From Clostridia bacterium (lineage in GTDB: Bacteria; Bacillota; Clostridia; Oscillospirales; Acutalibacteraceae): DNA of 64,000 bases. Made by a program: the position numbers and the translations under genes. The first letter of the stretch is position 1. Every line of letters starts with the position of its first letter. This document shows, in pieces, positions 17,147 to 26,409 of this stretch. The notes beneath the pieces were generated by a model. The model had not been told where the DNA came from. It made no database searches and was given only the letters and a program-made list of their open reading frames with translations. The stretch covers positions 33,593-97,592 of the forward strand of contig JAFQSY010000032.1 in the NCBI GenBank assembly GCA_017409265.1, given 5' to 3'.

Positions 17147-17148
17147 TC

Positions 17149-17832
17149 ATGAAAACAAAACTTAATGTTATCGCTCATATCCGCACCGACTTCACATCAA
17201 AATTCGGCATACCGCGTCAGAGCGGACTTGTCGATGAGCTTGAAGCAACAATTATCTTTGAGTCCGAATACCGCAATCCCGACGCTTTGAGAGGTCTTGA
17301 AGAATATTCGCATTTATGGCTTCTGTGGCAGTTTTCCGAATGCATTGACAAGGAATGGACTCCTACCGTGCGCCCTCCGAGACTCGGCGGCAACAAGCGC
17401 ATGGGTGTTTTTGCAACCCGTTCCCCTTTCCGTCCGAATCCTATAGGTCTTTCATGCGTAAAGCTTATCGGAATTGAGAAAACCGAAAAACACGGCTGCA
17501 TTATACGCGTTTCGGGCGCTGATTTGCTCGACGAAACTCCGATTTACGATATAAAACCGTATCTCCCATATGTTGACTCGCACCCCGATGCAAGCAACGG
17601 CTTTGCCCTTGATGAAAAGGACGGCAGACTCAATGTAGGGATTTCCGATAAACTTATAAAAATAATACCGTTCGAAAAACAGGCGGCATTAAAAGCAATT
17701 CTTGCGCAGGACCCGAGACCCGGATATCAGAATATACCCGACAGAATTTACGGCATCGAATTTGCAGGATTTGATGTGAGGTTTAAGGTTGAAAATAACA
17801 TTCTAACTGTTGTTGAAATTAAAAAGATATAA
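17149..17832 (+). CDS. trmO: tRNA (N6-threonylcarbamoyladenosine37-N6)-methyltransferase TrmO
   Basis: The 227-residue protein matches the TrmO/TsaA (formerly YaeB) family, SAM-dependent enzymes that methylate t6A37 in certain threonine tRNAs. VIAHIRTDF at the N-terminus, GLEEYSHLWLLWQFSE near 44-59, and MGVFATRSPFRPNPIGLS near 84-101 are diagnostic. Active as a homodimer in the cytoplasm in characterised relatives. ATG 17149 follows GGAGAATTA. It lies about 3 kb from tRNA-Thr(GGT), its expected class of substrate. Confidence 0.93.
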   Translation: MKTKLNVIAHIRTDFTSKFGIPRQSGLVDELEATIIFESEYRNPDALRGLEEYSHLWLLWQFSECIDKEWTPTVRPPRLGGNKRMGVFATRSPFRPNPIGLSCVKLIGIEKTEKHGCIIRVSGADLLDETPIYDIKPYLPYVDSHPDASNGFALDEKDGRLNVGISDKLIKIIPFEKQAALKAILAQDPRPGYQNIPDRIYGIEFAGFDVRFKVENNILTVVEIKKI

Positions 17833-17833
17833 A

Positions 17834-17870
17834 AATCCCCGAAACAGCTTGTTTCGGGGATTAGCTTTTT
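17834..17870. terminator. Bidirectional terminator between trmO and ftsZ
   Basis: A 12-bp perfect stem (17834-17845 with 17851-17862) with T-rich flanks on both strands, placed between convergent genes. Confidence 0.8.
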
Positions 17871-17873
17871 GGT

Positions 17874-19133
17874 TTAGTTGTTGTCCTTACCCTTGATTAT
17901 ATCATTAATCATAATATAAAACTGGTCATCCTCAAAGCCGTTGTCGTTTGCTTTAGGAGCGGCAGGAGCTGAAACGCTTGAAACTTCGTTGCTGCTGTTA
18001 TTTGATGATGAGCCAAAGTTAGGGATGCTGGGTGCGCCTGCGGGAACAGCAGGGGCTGCGGGAGCAACAGGTTTTGCAGGAGCAGGAGCAGCGGCAGGAG
18101 CTGCAGCGGGTGCTGCGGGCTTAACTGCTGCAAGGAAAGGATTTGTTGCTACTGCGGTTTTTTCGGGCTCTTTAGCCTTTGAATCAAAACCGGTAGCAAT
18201 AACAGTGATAACCATTTCATCATCAAGATCGGGATCAAATGCGATACCCCATGTGATGTTAGCATCCTCGTGTGCCTTTTCGGTAATGATTTCTGCTGCA
18301 TTTTCAACATCTTCAAGGTCAACATCGTCAGATGCTGTAATACTGATGATAACGCCCTTTGCGCCTGCGATTGAGGTTTCAAGAAGCGGGCTTGAAACTG
18401 CTGCGTTTGCAGCTGTTTCTGCCTTATCCTTGCCCTTTGCTCTGCCAACGCCCATGTGAGCATAGCCGGCGTCCTTCATAACGCTTGTTACGTCTGCAAA
18501 GTCAAGGTTAATGAAACCGGGAACCTTTATAAGCTCTGAAATGCTCTTAACGCCCTGAAGAAGAACTTCGTCTGCCTCTGCGAATGCTTCAGCAATTGTC
18601 TTCTTTCTTTCATCAAGTGCACGGAGTCTGTCGTTGGGAATAACGATAAGGCTGTCAACATGCTCTGCAAGTCTTGAAATGCCTTCCTGAGCCTGAACCA
18701 TTCTTCTGCGACCTTCAAACTTAAAGGGCTTTGTTACAACGCCGATTGTGAGGCAGCCCATATCTTTTGCAACCTGTGCAATAACGGGAGCAGCGCCTGT
18801 GCCTGTGCCGCCACCCATACCTGCGGTGATGAATACCATATCAGTACCCTTAAGAGCATCGGAGATAGCATCTCTGCTTTCTTCTGCGGACTTTGCGCCG
18901 ATTTCGGGCTTGCCGCCTGCACCCTGACCGTGGGTTGACTTTTCGCCAATCTGAATCTTGTGGGTAGCCTTTGAGTGGACAAGAACCTGCTTGTCTGTGT
19001 TGACAGCGATAAACTCTGCGCCGAGAACGCCTTGAGTAATCATACGATTAACTGCGTTTCCGCCGCCGCCGCCGACACCGATTACCTTTATCTGAACCGC
19101 ACTCTCAAAATCATTATCAATTTCAAATGCCAT
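17874..19133 (-). CDS. ftsZ: Cell division protein FtsZ
   Basis: The 419-residue tubulin-like GTPase forms the division ring. The GTP-binding GGGTGTG is at 107-113, with [13 protein letters not shown] near 19-31 and NLDFADV near 206-212. After the core a long Ala/Pro-rich linker (about 328-370) and a Ser/Asn stretch lead to an unusual C-terminal peptide ending IIKGKDNN; the usual (D/E)IPxFL-type motif for FtsA, SepF or MinC contacts is not visible. AGGGGGT precedes ATG 19133. It is separated from ftsQ by 189 bases and probably has its own promoter as well. Confidence 0.97.
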   Translation of the reverse strand: MAFEIDNDFESAVQIKVIGVGGGGGNAVNRMITQGVLGAEFIAVNTDKQVLVHSKATHKIQIGEKSTHGQGAGGKPEIGAKSAEESRDAISDALKGTDMVFITAGMGGGTGTGAAPVIAQVAKDMGCLTIGVVTKPFKFEGRRRMVQAQEGISRLAEHVDSLIVIPNDRLRALDERKKTIAEAFAEADEVLLQGVKSISELIKVPGFINLDFADVTSVMKDAGYAHMGVGRAKGKDKAETAANAAVSSPLLETSIAGAKGVIISITASDDVDLEDVENAAEIITEKAHEDANITWGIAFDPDLDDEMVITVIATGFDSKAKEPEKTAVATNPFLAAVKPAAPAAAPAAAPAPAKPVAPAAPAVPAGAPSIPNFGSSSNNSSNEVSSVSAPAAPKANDNGFEDDQFYIMINDIIKGKDNN

Positions 19134-19322
19134 TGGTTTGACCCCCTGTGGATTTTATTTTACCATATAAAATTAGTATTAAACAGAATTATATTACCAT
19201 GTATTTATAAAAAAAACAAGAACAAATTAAAAAAAACTCTTATTTTTACAGGTTTTTTTACAATTTAGATACAAATCACCCGAAAATCTGCCTGCATTGA
19301 CAAATTTTCGGGTACCAAATTA

Positions 19323-20267
19323 TTATTCTGCTTGAGTCGTTTCTTCTGTTTGCGGAATTTCGGGCACTTCTTCTACCCATTCGCCACCATTAAAAATCAC
19401 GAGTTCCTTGATATCCTCGGGGTCAGAGGGATTGAAATATGCCTTCTTTGCAACGGTAAGATTAACCGTTCCCGACTGCGTAAGTGATATTGCGTCCTCC
19501 TTTTCAATCACACGCTGACCGAGAGAAAGCTTCGACTGAATTTCGGAGCTGTCTCCGAGTTTGAGAACAATTCTGTTCTGATAAATCAGATAAAGGTCGC
19601 TGCGTGTTGTAACATCAATGAGGTTAACATCTTTAATTCCGTATTCCTTAACACTTGATGTTATTTCAAGAATCAGTGAAAGCATTCTGTCACCGGTTTC
19701 AGCTTCTTCATCTTCTTTGCCCGGTTCGCTGACAAATGCAAGTGTTTCTCCTGTTTCATATTTAGCGGGAGCAGCACCCTTGATAAGAGTTATTCCTTCG
19801 GGAATTTCGGGAGAATATTCGAGGACCTTAAGATTGCTGTCAAGTAATGCATAAGTTCCGTTTGAAAGCGCAATTGCAAAGGATTTTTCTGTTGAATCAA
19901 GCCTTATCACAATTCCGTCGGGAAGCTTCTTTGTTATTCTTACATTATCTGTATAAGGCAGTTTTTTCTCAATTGCCGCGCTTGCTTCATTTATATCAAT
20001 CAAAACAAGGCTCTTGCCTTCTTCAATACCGCTTGCGTCAATAATTTCTTCAACCGTGTATGCTGATGTTCCCTCAACCGTGAAATTTTTAACCCGAAAA
20101 GCCGCAAAAACAACAATCGGACACACAATAAGGCTGATTATAAGAAAAAAACCGATTATTACTATTGCAAGCCTGAAATTTCTTTTTCTTTTGAGCTTTT
20201 TCGCTCTGACAGCTCTTTCCTCGGGAGTCAGCTGTCTGCGCTGATTCATATTGATTTCTCTGTCCAT
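19323..20267 (-). CDS. ftsQ: Cell division protein FtsQ/DivIB
   Basis: The 314-residue protein is a bitopic divisome component: a charged cytoplasmic N-terminus, one membrane span near residues 31-53, then a POTRA domain (VKNFTVEGTSAYTVEEIIDASG), a beta domain and an acidic tail. It is thought to join FtsL and FtsB at the septum. ATG 20267 is chosen because GGTGGAG lies 5-9 bases upstream; an in-frame GTG at 20273 overlaps this site. It follows murA after 15 bases. A stem (19278-19314 region) downstream may end the operon. Confidence 0.88.
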   Translation of the reverse strand: MDREINMNQRRQLTPEERAVRAKKLKRKRNFRLAIVIIGFFLIISLIVCPIVVFAAFRVKNFTVEGTSAYTVEEIIDASGIEEGKSLVLIDINEASAAIEKKLPYTDNVRITKKLPDGIVIRLDSTEKSFAIALSNGTYALLDSNLKVLEYSPEIPEGITLIKGAAPAKYETGETLAFVSEPGKEDEEAETGDRMLSLILEITSSVKEYGIKDVNLIDVTTRSDLYLIYQNRIVLKLGDSSEIQSKLSLGQRVIEKEDAISLTQSGTVNLTVAKKAYFNPSDPEDIKELVIFNGGEWVEEVPEIPQTEETTQAE

Positions 20268-20282
20268 TTCCACTCCACCGTT

Positions 20283-21539
20283 TTATACTCTTTTTATTTC
20301 TGCGCCAAGCTGTGAAAGACTCTGCTCAAGCGCTTCACATCCTCTGTCAATATGATAAATATTATCTATCACCGTTTCGTCCTCTGCACCGAGGGCTGCA
20401 ACCGCAAGGGCAGACCCGCCCCGCAAATCACTTGCCGATACGCATGCACCTTTAAGACGTCGGACACCCTCGACAATCGCAACACAGCCATCCTCAATCC
20501 GGATATCCGCGCCCATTTTAATAAGCTCGGGCACATGTCTGAATCTGTTTTCAAATATTTTCTCTGTTATTATGCTTGTTCCGTCCGCCGTTGCAAGCAT
20601 TGCCATGACTATCGCCTGCGAATCCGTAGGAAATCCGGGATAAGGCATTGTTCGCAGGGATTTTATCCTTGATAGTCTTTTTGGTGCTTTTGTTATAAGC
20701 TCGCCGTTTTTAAAAGAAATATTGCAACCTGCGGTTTCAAACGCCGAAATAGCCGGCAACAAATGCTCTTTACAGACTCCGCTGACGGCTACTTTTCCGC
20801 CCGTGCATGCCGCACACGCCATATAAGTTGAAGCTACAATGCGGTCGGGAATTATCGTATGCTCCGAGCCCTTCAGCTTTGCAGAGCCTTTTATCCTTAT
20901 CACGCTCTGCCCTGCACCTTTTATTTCAGCACCGCATTTATTTAGAAAATCCGCTAAATCTTTTATTTCGGGCTCTCTTGCCGCATTTGAAATTACTGTT
21001 TCACCATGCGCTGAGAGCGATGCAAGCATAATATTTTCGGTTGCACCGACGCTTGGGAAAACAAGATTGATATGACATCCTTTTATTCCCTGCGGGGCTT
21101 TGCAGGCAAGCACACATGCGCAGTCGGATATTTCAACGCCCATGCTCCGAAGCGCACTCAAATGCAAATCAATGGGTCGAAGTCCTATTTCACAACCGCC
21201 GGGAGGAGTCACCTGTGCAACACCGAATCGCGCAAGAAGTGCTCCAAGAAAAATAATTGAAGAGCGCATTTCACGCATCATCTTTTCAGGAATACTGCAT
21301 CTGTATGCCGATGTGGAATCAACAATAACAGTATGTCCCTCGCGTTTTATTTTACAGCCCGTATGCTCCAGTATTTTTAATGCTGCCGAAATATCGGTAA
21401 GCATCGGGCAGTTATGTATAACACTTATTCCGCTGACAGCAACCGTTGCGGCAAGTATCGGCAAGGCGCTGTTTTTGGAGCCCTGAAGAATTATTTTTCC
21501 GTCTAATACCTTGCCTCCGTTAATAACCAATTTTTTCAT
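20283..21539 (-). CDS. murA: UDP-N-acetylglucosamine 1-carboxyvinyltransferase MurA
   Basis: The 418-residue cytoplasmic enzyme transfers enolpyruvate from PEP to UDP-GlcNAc, the first committed step of peptidoglycan synthesis and the fosfomycin target. The catalytic Cys lies in PPGGCEIGLRP at residue 116, so the enzyme is expected to be fosfomycin-sensitive in principle. KNSALPILAA near 22-31 binds substrate. AAAGGAG precedes ATG 21539. It sits between murG and ftsQ in the dcw cluster. Confidence 0.95.
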   Translation of the reverse strand: MKKLVINGGKVLDGKIILQGSKNSALPILAATVAVSGISVIHNCPMLTDISAALKILEHTGCKIKREGHTVIVDSTSAYRCSIPEKMMREMRSSIIFLGALLARFGVAQVTPPGGCEIGLRPIDLHLSALRSMGVEISDCACVLACKAPQGIKGCHINLVFPSVGATENIMLASLSAHGETVISNAAREPEIKDLADFLNKCGAEIKGAGQSVIRIKGSAKLKGSEHTIIPDRIVASTYMACAACTGGKVAVSGVCKEHLLPAISAFETAGCNISFKNGELITKAPKRLSRIKSLRTMPYPGFPTDSQAIVMAMLATADGTSIITEKIFENRFRHVPELIKMGADIRIEDGCVAIVEGVRRLKGACVSASDLRGGSALAVAALGAEDETVIDNIYHIDRGCEALEQSLSQLGAEIKRV

Positions 21540-21608
21540 AACCCACGCTCCTTTGAACGCATTGAACGCTCTGTTCCATACTATTCAAAGATGCGGAATA
21601 ATGTGAAA

Positions 21609-22733
21609 TTATTTTATTATTTCCGAAAGAGTATCATAGATGCGCTGCGTTGCATCAACAACAGCCATTTTCTTTGCGTTCCTTCCGATTTCTTCAAGCT
21701 TTGCTTTATCGGAAAGGAGTTCATTCACTCGCTCTGTCAGAGAATCCGCCGTCAAATCCTTTTCTTCAAGAATTTCGGCTGCACCGTTATTAACAAGAGC
21801 CATTGCATTGTGATACTGATGATTTTCCGTAACATAAGGCGACGGGATGAGAATTGAAGGTCTTCCGAGTGCCTGAAGCTCGCTTAAGGTGCTTGCACCC
21901 GAACGGCAGATAACTAAATCTGCCGCAGCAAGGCACTTCGGAATATCAATATATTCAACGATTTTTATGTTTGGATACGCTTTCAGATCAACGCCTTTTT
22001 CTTCAAGTTCTGCGATAAAGCCTTCTGCATTCTTGCCTGTTGCATGAAGAAAAACGCAGTCATTATCTTTATATTTATTGAGAATAAGCCCCATAACAGC
22101 ATCATTAACAGGCTTTGCACCGAGGCTTCCGCCCATTGAAAGAATAAGAGGCTTATTGCCTGCGTTAAGCTCTGCTCTTGCAAAATCTCTGTCACCCTTG
22201 AGAATATCGCCTCTTATGGGCAAGCCCGTAAGGACACAAGGATTTTTGGGATTCATATACTGCTCCGCCTGCTGTGCGGTAAGCATAACTCTGTCAACCT
22301 TACCTGCAACCGCTTTGTTGGCAACTCCGGGATATGCATTCTGCTCATGAATTGCGGTGGGAATACCCATTTTTGCCGCAATTCTCAAAACAGGTCCGCT
22401 GACATATCCGCCGTAACCGATAACAAGATCGGGCTTGAAATCGTTGATTATTTTTTTGATTTGAGATGAAGATTTGAGAAGCTTTTTAACGGTTTTAATG
22501 TTATGCTTTATTGCTTCACCCGAAAAACTGCGCCAAAAGCCACTTATTTCAATTGTTTTGAGTTCATATCCTGCCTGTGGAACAAGCTTTGCTTCCATTT
22601 TATCGGCTGTGCCGACAAAGGCAATTTCCGCACTTGGATGTTTTTCTTTTATGAAGCCTGCAGTGCCGAGAGCAGGGTTTATATGACCGCCCGTGCCGCC
22701 TGCCGCAATAAGAATTTTTTTGTTATCAAACAT
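21609..22733 (-). CDS. murG: UDP-GlcNAc:lipid I N-acetylglucosaminyltransferase MurG
   Basis: The 374-residue GT28 enzyme converts lipid I to lipid II on the inner membrane face. GGTGGHINPALG near residues 13-24 and the GYGGYVSGP segment near 106-114 are typical, as is ICRSGASTLSEL near 276-287 for UDP-GlcNAc binding. Its ATG overlaps the ftsW stop by one base (TAATG), implying coupled translation. Confidence 0.95.
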   Translation of the reverse strand: MFDNKKILIAAGGTGGHINPALGTAGFIKEKHPSAEIAFVGTADKMEAKLVPQAGYELKTIEISGFWRSFSGEAIKHNIKTVKKLLKSSSQIKKIINDFKPDLVIGYGGYVSGPVLRIAAKMGIPTAIHEQNAYPGVANKAVAGKVDRVMLTAQQAEQYMNPKNPCVLTGLPIRGDILKGDRDFARAELNAGNKPLILSMGGSLGAKPVNDAVMGLILNKYKDNDCVFLHATGKNAEGFIAELEEKGVDLKAYPNIKIVEYIDIPKCLAAADLVICRSGASTLSELQALGRPSILIPSPYVTENHQYHNAMALVNNGAAEILEEKDLTADSLTERVNELLSDKAKLEEIGRNAKKMAVVDATQRIYDTLSEIIK

Positions 22734-23977
22734 TATTTCTTTTTCCTTTCGCCGTTTCTTGATATCGAAAGAACTATGCCCATTTCCAAAAGCAGCATAA
22801 CAAGCGATGTGCCGCCGTAGCTGAAGAAGGGAAGACTGATACCCGTATTCGGAACAGTTGCTGTAACAACCGCTATATTGAGCGCCGCCTGCAGGCCGAC
22901 CTGAAAGCTGATGCCCATTGCAAGCATCGCTTCATATCTTGTTCTTGCTCTTAATCCGATTATAAATCCTCTTGCAACAAGAAGAACAAAAAGCGCAACT
23001 ATAAGAATCGCGCGGATAAAACCGAGTTCTTCACAAACAACCGCAAAAACAAAGTCATTCTGCGGCTCCGGAAGATACATATGCTTCTGCTTTGAATTGC
23101 CGAATCCGAGTCCGAAAAGTCCGCCCGAACCGATCGCATAAAGCGACTGCTGACTCTGCCAGCCAGAGCCTCTTGTTTCTGCGGCGGTAAGCTCCTCGTT
23201 ATTCAGAAGCTTAAGCCATATTCTTATTCTTTCGCTCGCATAGCCTTCAAGAATCTTATCAGAATTGGTTATAAACCAGATTGCCGCAATAATAACCGCA
23301 CCTATCGCCAGAGCATAAACCGCCCAATGGATTCTTACTCCGCCGAAATAAATGGTTGCAACGCCGATTCCAAGAATGAGAAGAGTTCCCGAAACGTGGT
23401 TTTCCGCATATACGAGAACACATATAAATGCAACAAACGCAAGATAAGGAAGAATCATCCACCACTTCTGTTCTATTTTTTTGTGGTGTCTTTCCATGCT
23501 GAAGGCGAGATACATAACAACTGCAAGCTTTGCTATTTCAGACGGCTGGAATGAACCGATAACGGGAAGAGAAAGCCAACGTTTAAATTCTTCTTTTCCC
23601 GGTATTTCATGCGGGAAGGCAAGAACGGCAAGAAGCAGAAGAATCGAAACAACCATTATAAATCCCGATGCATCTCTGAAAACATCAGGCTTTATATATG
23701 AAACCGCAATCATAATCGCAACGCCTGCAACCGCAAAAAGTGCCTGTTTCTTCACATAAAAATACGGGTCATTCTCTGCATCGGCATCATACCAAGCATT
23801 AACGTAGCTTGCCGAAAACATCATTACTATACCAATCGCAAGAAGTGCAATAACAAGCGCAAGAAATGTTATATCAAGTGATCCTGTCACAAAACAGTCT
23901 TTAAGCTTTTTTTTGCCCGTAAACAAATCACGGATAAGATAGAAAATGCCTAAATGGGCAAGAATTTCTCTTTTCAA
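22733..23977 (-). CDS. ftsW: SEDS glycosyltransferase FtsW/SpoVE
   Basis: The 414-residue polytopic protein polymerises glycan strands from lipid II in partnership with a class B transpeptidase, here most likely SpoVD. About ten membrane spans and the SEDS segments GSGGLFGLGFGNSKQKHMYLPEPQNDF and PNTGISLPFFSYGGTS (C-terminal) are clear. The start appears to be TTG 23977, with GGAGTG about 12 bases upstream. In sporeformers this position may be occupied by ftsW or spoVE; sequence alone does not decide. Confidence 0.92.
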   Translation of the reverse strand: MKREILAHLGIFYLIRDLFTGKKKLKDCFVTGSLDITFLALVIALLAIGIVMMFSASYVNAWYDADAENDPYFYVKKQALFAVAGVAIMIAVSYIKPDVFRDASGFIMVVSILLLLAVLAFPHEIPGKEEFKRWLSLPVIGSFQPSEIAKLAVVMYLAFSMERHHKKIEQKWWMILPYLAFVAFICVLVYAENHVSGTLLILGIGVATIYFGGVRIHWAVYALAIGAVIIAAIWFITNSDKILEGYASERIRIWLKLLNNEELTAAETRGSGWQSQQSLYAIGSGGLFGLGFGNSKQKHMYLPEPQNDFVFAVVCEELGFIRAILIVALFVLLVARGFIIGLRARTRYEAMLAMGISFQVGLQAALNIAVVTATVPNTGISLPFFSYGGTSLVMLLLEMGIVLSISRNGERKKK

Positions 23978-23996
23978 GCTCCGGTTTCACTCCTTT

Positions 23997-25037
23997 TTAT
24001 TTTACAATATATCCGCCGTAATACATAACGGCCGCTGCTGCTATACCGCCGAGGATATTAACAGCAGAAAATACCAGGGCGATTTTCTTTTCGCTCCAGC
24101 CACACATTTCAAAATGATGGTGAATTGGCGCCATTTTAAAGATTCTTTTGCCGCCCGTCACACGGTAATAAACAATCTGCAAAACATCGGAAAGCCCTTC
24201 GATAACATAGACTATTCCGACAAGCAAAAGGATAATCGGACATCCGATTGCATAAGAAAGCGCTACAACCATGCCTCCGAGGAACATTGAGCCTGTATCG
24301 CCCATAAAGACTTTAGCAGGATTTTTGTTCCAGAGAACAAATCCGAGGCATGCGCCCGCAAGAGCGGCTGATGCCATTGAAAAACCGAAAAGTCCTTTGA
24401 GAGCGGCTATAACTCCGATTGAAACTGCTGCAGTTAATGTAACGCTGCCGCAAAGTCCGTCAATTCCGTCGGTAAAATTAACCGCATTGACAGTTGCGTA
24501 AATAATAACAGTACCGAATATCCAATGAAAAAATCCGATTTCAAGAGTTCCGATAAACGGAACAAACATATGGGGCGTACCCTGCATGCCCATATAAAGA
24601 CTCGTAAGATATGCAAGGCAGACCAGAAGCTGAAAAAGAGTTTTCTGCTTTATTGTTAAACCGAGATTCTGATGCTTGACAACCTTAATATAATCATCAA
24701 TAAAGCCTATAAAACCGAAGCCGAGCGCCATGAGCACTCCGCTCCAGAGCTTTGTATACATTTCAGACGGAATAAGACTGCCCGAAGCAGTTATATCCCC
24801 TCCCACAAGCTTATCTGTGATAACCGTGAGCAATATTGCGGCAACAGTACCGATAATAAACATCAGACCGCCCATAGTCGGGGTTCCCTGCTTGCTGCTG
24901 TGCCATTTCGGACCGATATCAAGTATCGTCTGCCCGAACTTAAGCTTGCGAAGCCACGGTATCATTATAAATCCCAGGACTCCCGTTATAACAAGACCTG
25001 CAATTCCTGCGGTCAGAACAGCTGCTGCGGTATTCAT
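23997..25037 (-). CDS. mraY: Phospho-N-acetylmuramoyl-pentapeptide transferase MraY
   Basis: The 346-residue membrane enzyme makes lipid I from UDP-MurNAc-pentapeptide and undecaprenyl phosphate. Ten spans are predictable; the catalytic segments FIDDYIKVVKHQN, NFTDGIDGL and the PIHHHFE loop are all intact. ATG 25037 (AAAGGGTG upstream) is preferred to in-frame GTG 25046. It is 13 bases after murF. In most clostridial dcw clusters murD would follow; here ftsW comes next. Confidence 0.94.
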   Translation of the reverse strand: MNTAAAVLTAGIAGLVITGVLGFIMIPWLRKLKFGQTILDIGPKWHSSKQGTPTMGGLMFIIGTVAAILLTVITDKLVGGDITASGSLIPSEMYTKLWSGVLMALGFGFIGFIDDYIKVVKHQNLGLTIKQKTLFQLLVCLAYLTSLYMGMQGTPHMFVPFIGTLEIGFFHWIFGTVIIYATVNAVNFTDGIDGLCGSVTLTAAVSIGVIAALKGLFGFSMASAALAGACLGFVLWNKNPAKVFMGDTGSMFLGGMVVALSYAIGCPIILLLVGIVYVIEGLSDVLQIVYYRVTGGKRIFKMAPIHHHFEMCGWSEKKIALVFSAVNILGGIAAAAVMYYGGYIVK

Positions 25038-25050
25038 CGCCTGCACCCTT

Positions 25051-26409
25051 TCAAGCTTCTAAAGATTCGTAAACGGAATATATAACGTCCTCAAGCTTCA
25101 TTCCTCTGCTCGCCTTGAACAGAACAGCATCTCCTTCTTTAAGATATGAGGAAAGCTCTTTTGAAAGCTCCTGCTTATCGCTGAAGCTTCTTACATCGGC
25201 AACGCCGCATTCGCTTGCGCCCTTTGCGGTTTCCAGCGAACGTTCACCGTAAGTAAACACGGCATCAATTTTGTTTTTTGCCGCTTTTTGGCCGACTCCG
25301 TAATGAGCATCCCTGCTCACCTCTCCAAGCTCAAGCATATCGCCTATAACAGCTATCGTTCTTTTTGCGTTCATTCCCGCAAGAACAGCGAGCGCCGCCG
25401 CCTGCGAATCAGGGCTTGCATTATAGCAATCCTCGATAAACGTAATGCCGCATTTTTTATTGATTCTCTGGCGCATGCCTGCAGGAACGTAGTTTTTGAG
25501 AGCATCAAGTCCGTCCTGAACACCGATACCGAACTGCATACCTGCCGCAACCGCCGCCAGAGCATTATAGACGTTGTGACGGCCCGGGAAAGGCAGGCTC
25601 ACCCTGCCCGAACCGCCCTCGAAACCTACCGACAACTCGGTTTCGTTTTCTTTGGAGGTTATATCGAATGCCTTATAAATTGAATTACTGTTTTCAACTC
25701 CGTAATAAATTACGGGGTGCGCACCGGGGCGCACGGTAACAAGCATATCGTCATCGCCGTTAAGAATAATCGGCGCATTATCCTTCATTCCGTGAAGAAT
25801 TTCAAGCTTTGCTCTTAAAATTCCTTCTCTTGAGCCGAGCTTCTCGATATGTGAAACACCGATATTGCTGATAATTGCAACATCGGGCTTTACCGCCTTC
25901 GTCATTCTTGAAATCTCATTGAATCCGCTCATACCCATTTCGATAACTGCCGCTTCATGGGTCTTGTCAAGTCTGAAAAGAGTGAGCGGAACGCCGATTT
26001 CATTGTTAAGATTACCCTCGTTTTTGAGGGTGTTATATTTTGAGGACATAACCGCGTGGGTCATTTCCTTGGTCGTTGTTTTGCCGACGCTGCCCGTAAT
26101 TCCGATAACGGGGATTCTGAACTTACTTCTGTAATAGCCGGCAAGGTCAAGAAGCGCAAGGCGTGTGTTTTCAACAAGAATCTGATTATCGCTAAGCCCG
26201 CAGTCCTTTTCGCAAAGAACTGCTCTCGCTCCGCTTTCAATTGCCTTTCGGGCAAAATCATGACCATCAAAGTTATCGCCTTTTATTGCAATGAAAAGAC
26301 AGCCCGGAGTTATCTTTCGGGTATCAGTACATATGCAGTCAAAGCCGTCCTCAAGTACTGTCGAAGATTTGACCGCCATAGCCGCTTCCTTGAATGTCAT
26401 TGGAATCAT
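25051..26409 (-). CDS. murF: UDP-MurNAc-tripeptide--D-alanyl-D-alanine ligase MurF
   Basis: The 452-residue Mur ligase adds D-Ala-D-Ala to the UDP-MurNAc tripeptide. The ATP loop GITGSVGKTTTKEM lies near 104-117, with ENEGNLNNEIGVPL-like substrate residues following, and IEDCYNASPDS near 322-332. Its start overlaps the murE stop by four bases (ATGA). Confidence 0.94.
   Translation of the reverse strand: MIPMTFKEAAMAVKSSTVLEDGFDCICTDTRKITPGCLFIAIKGDNFDGHDFARKAIESGARAVLCEKDCGLSDNQILVENTRLALLDLAGYYRSKFRIPVIGITGSVGKTTTKEMTHAVMSSKYNTLKNEGNLNNEIGVPLTLFRLDKTHEAAVIEMGMSGFNEISRMTKAVKPDVAIISNIGVSHIEKLGSREGILRAKLEILHGMKDNAPIILNGDDDMLVTVRPGAHPVIYYGVENSNSIYKAFDITSKENETELSVGFEGGSGRVSLPFPGRHNVYNALAAVAAGMQFGIGVQDGLDALKNYVPAGMRQRINKKCGITFIEDCYNASPDSQAAALAVLAGMNAKRTIAVIGDMLELGEVSRDAHYGVGQKAAKNKIDAVFTYGERSLETAKGASECGVADVRSFSDKQELSKELSSYLKEGDAVLFKASRGMKLEDVIYSVYESLEA

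Noticed and set aside
17941-18459. 172-codon plus-strand frame opposite ftsZ
   Set aside because: It is an Ala/Ser-rich shadow of the FtsZ linker and core codons; no RBS or homology.
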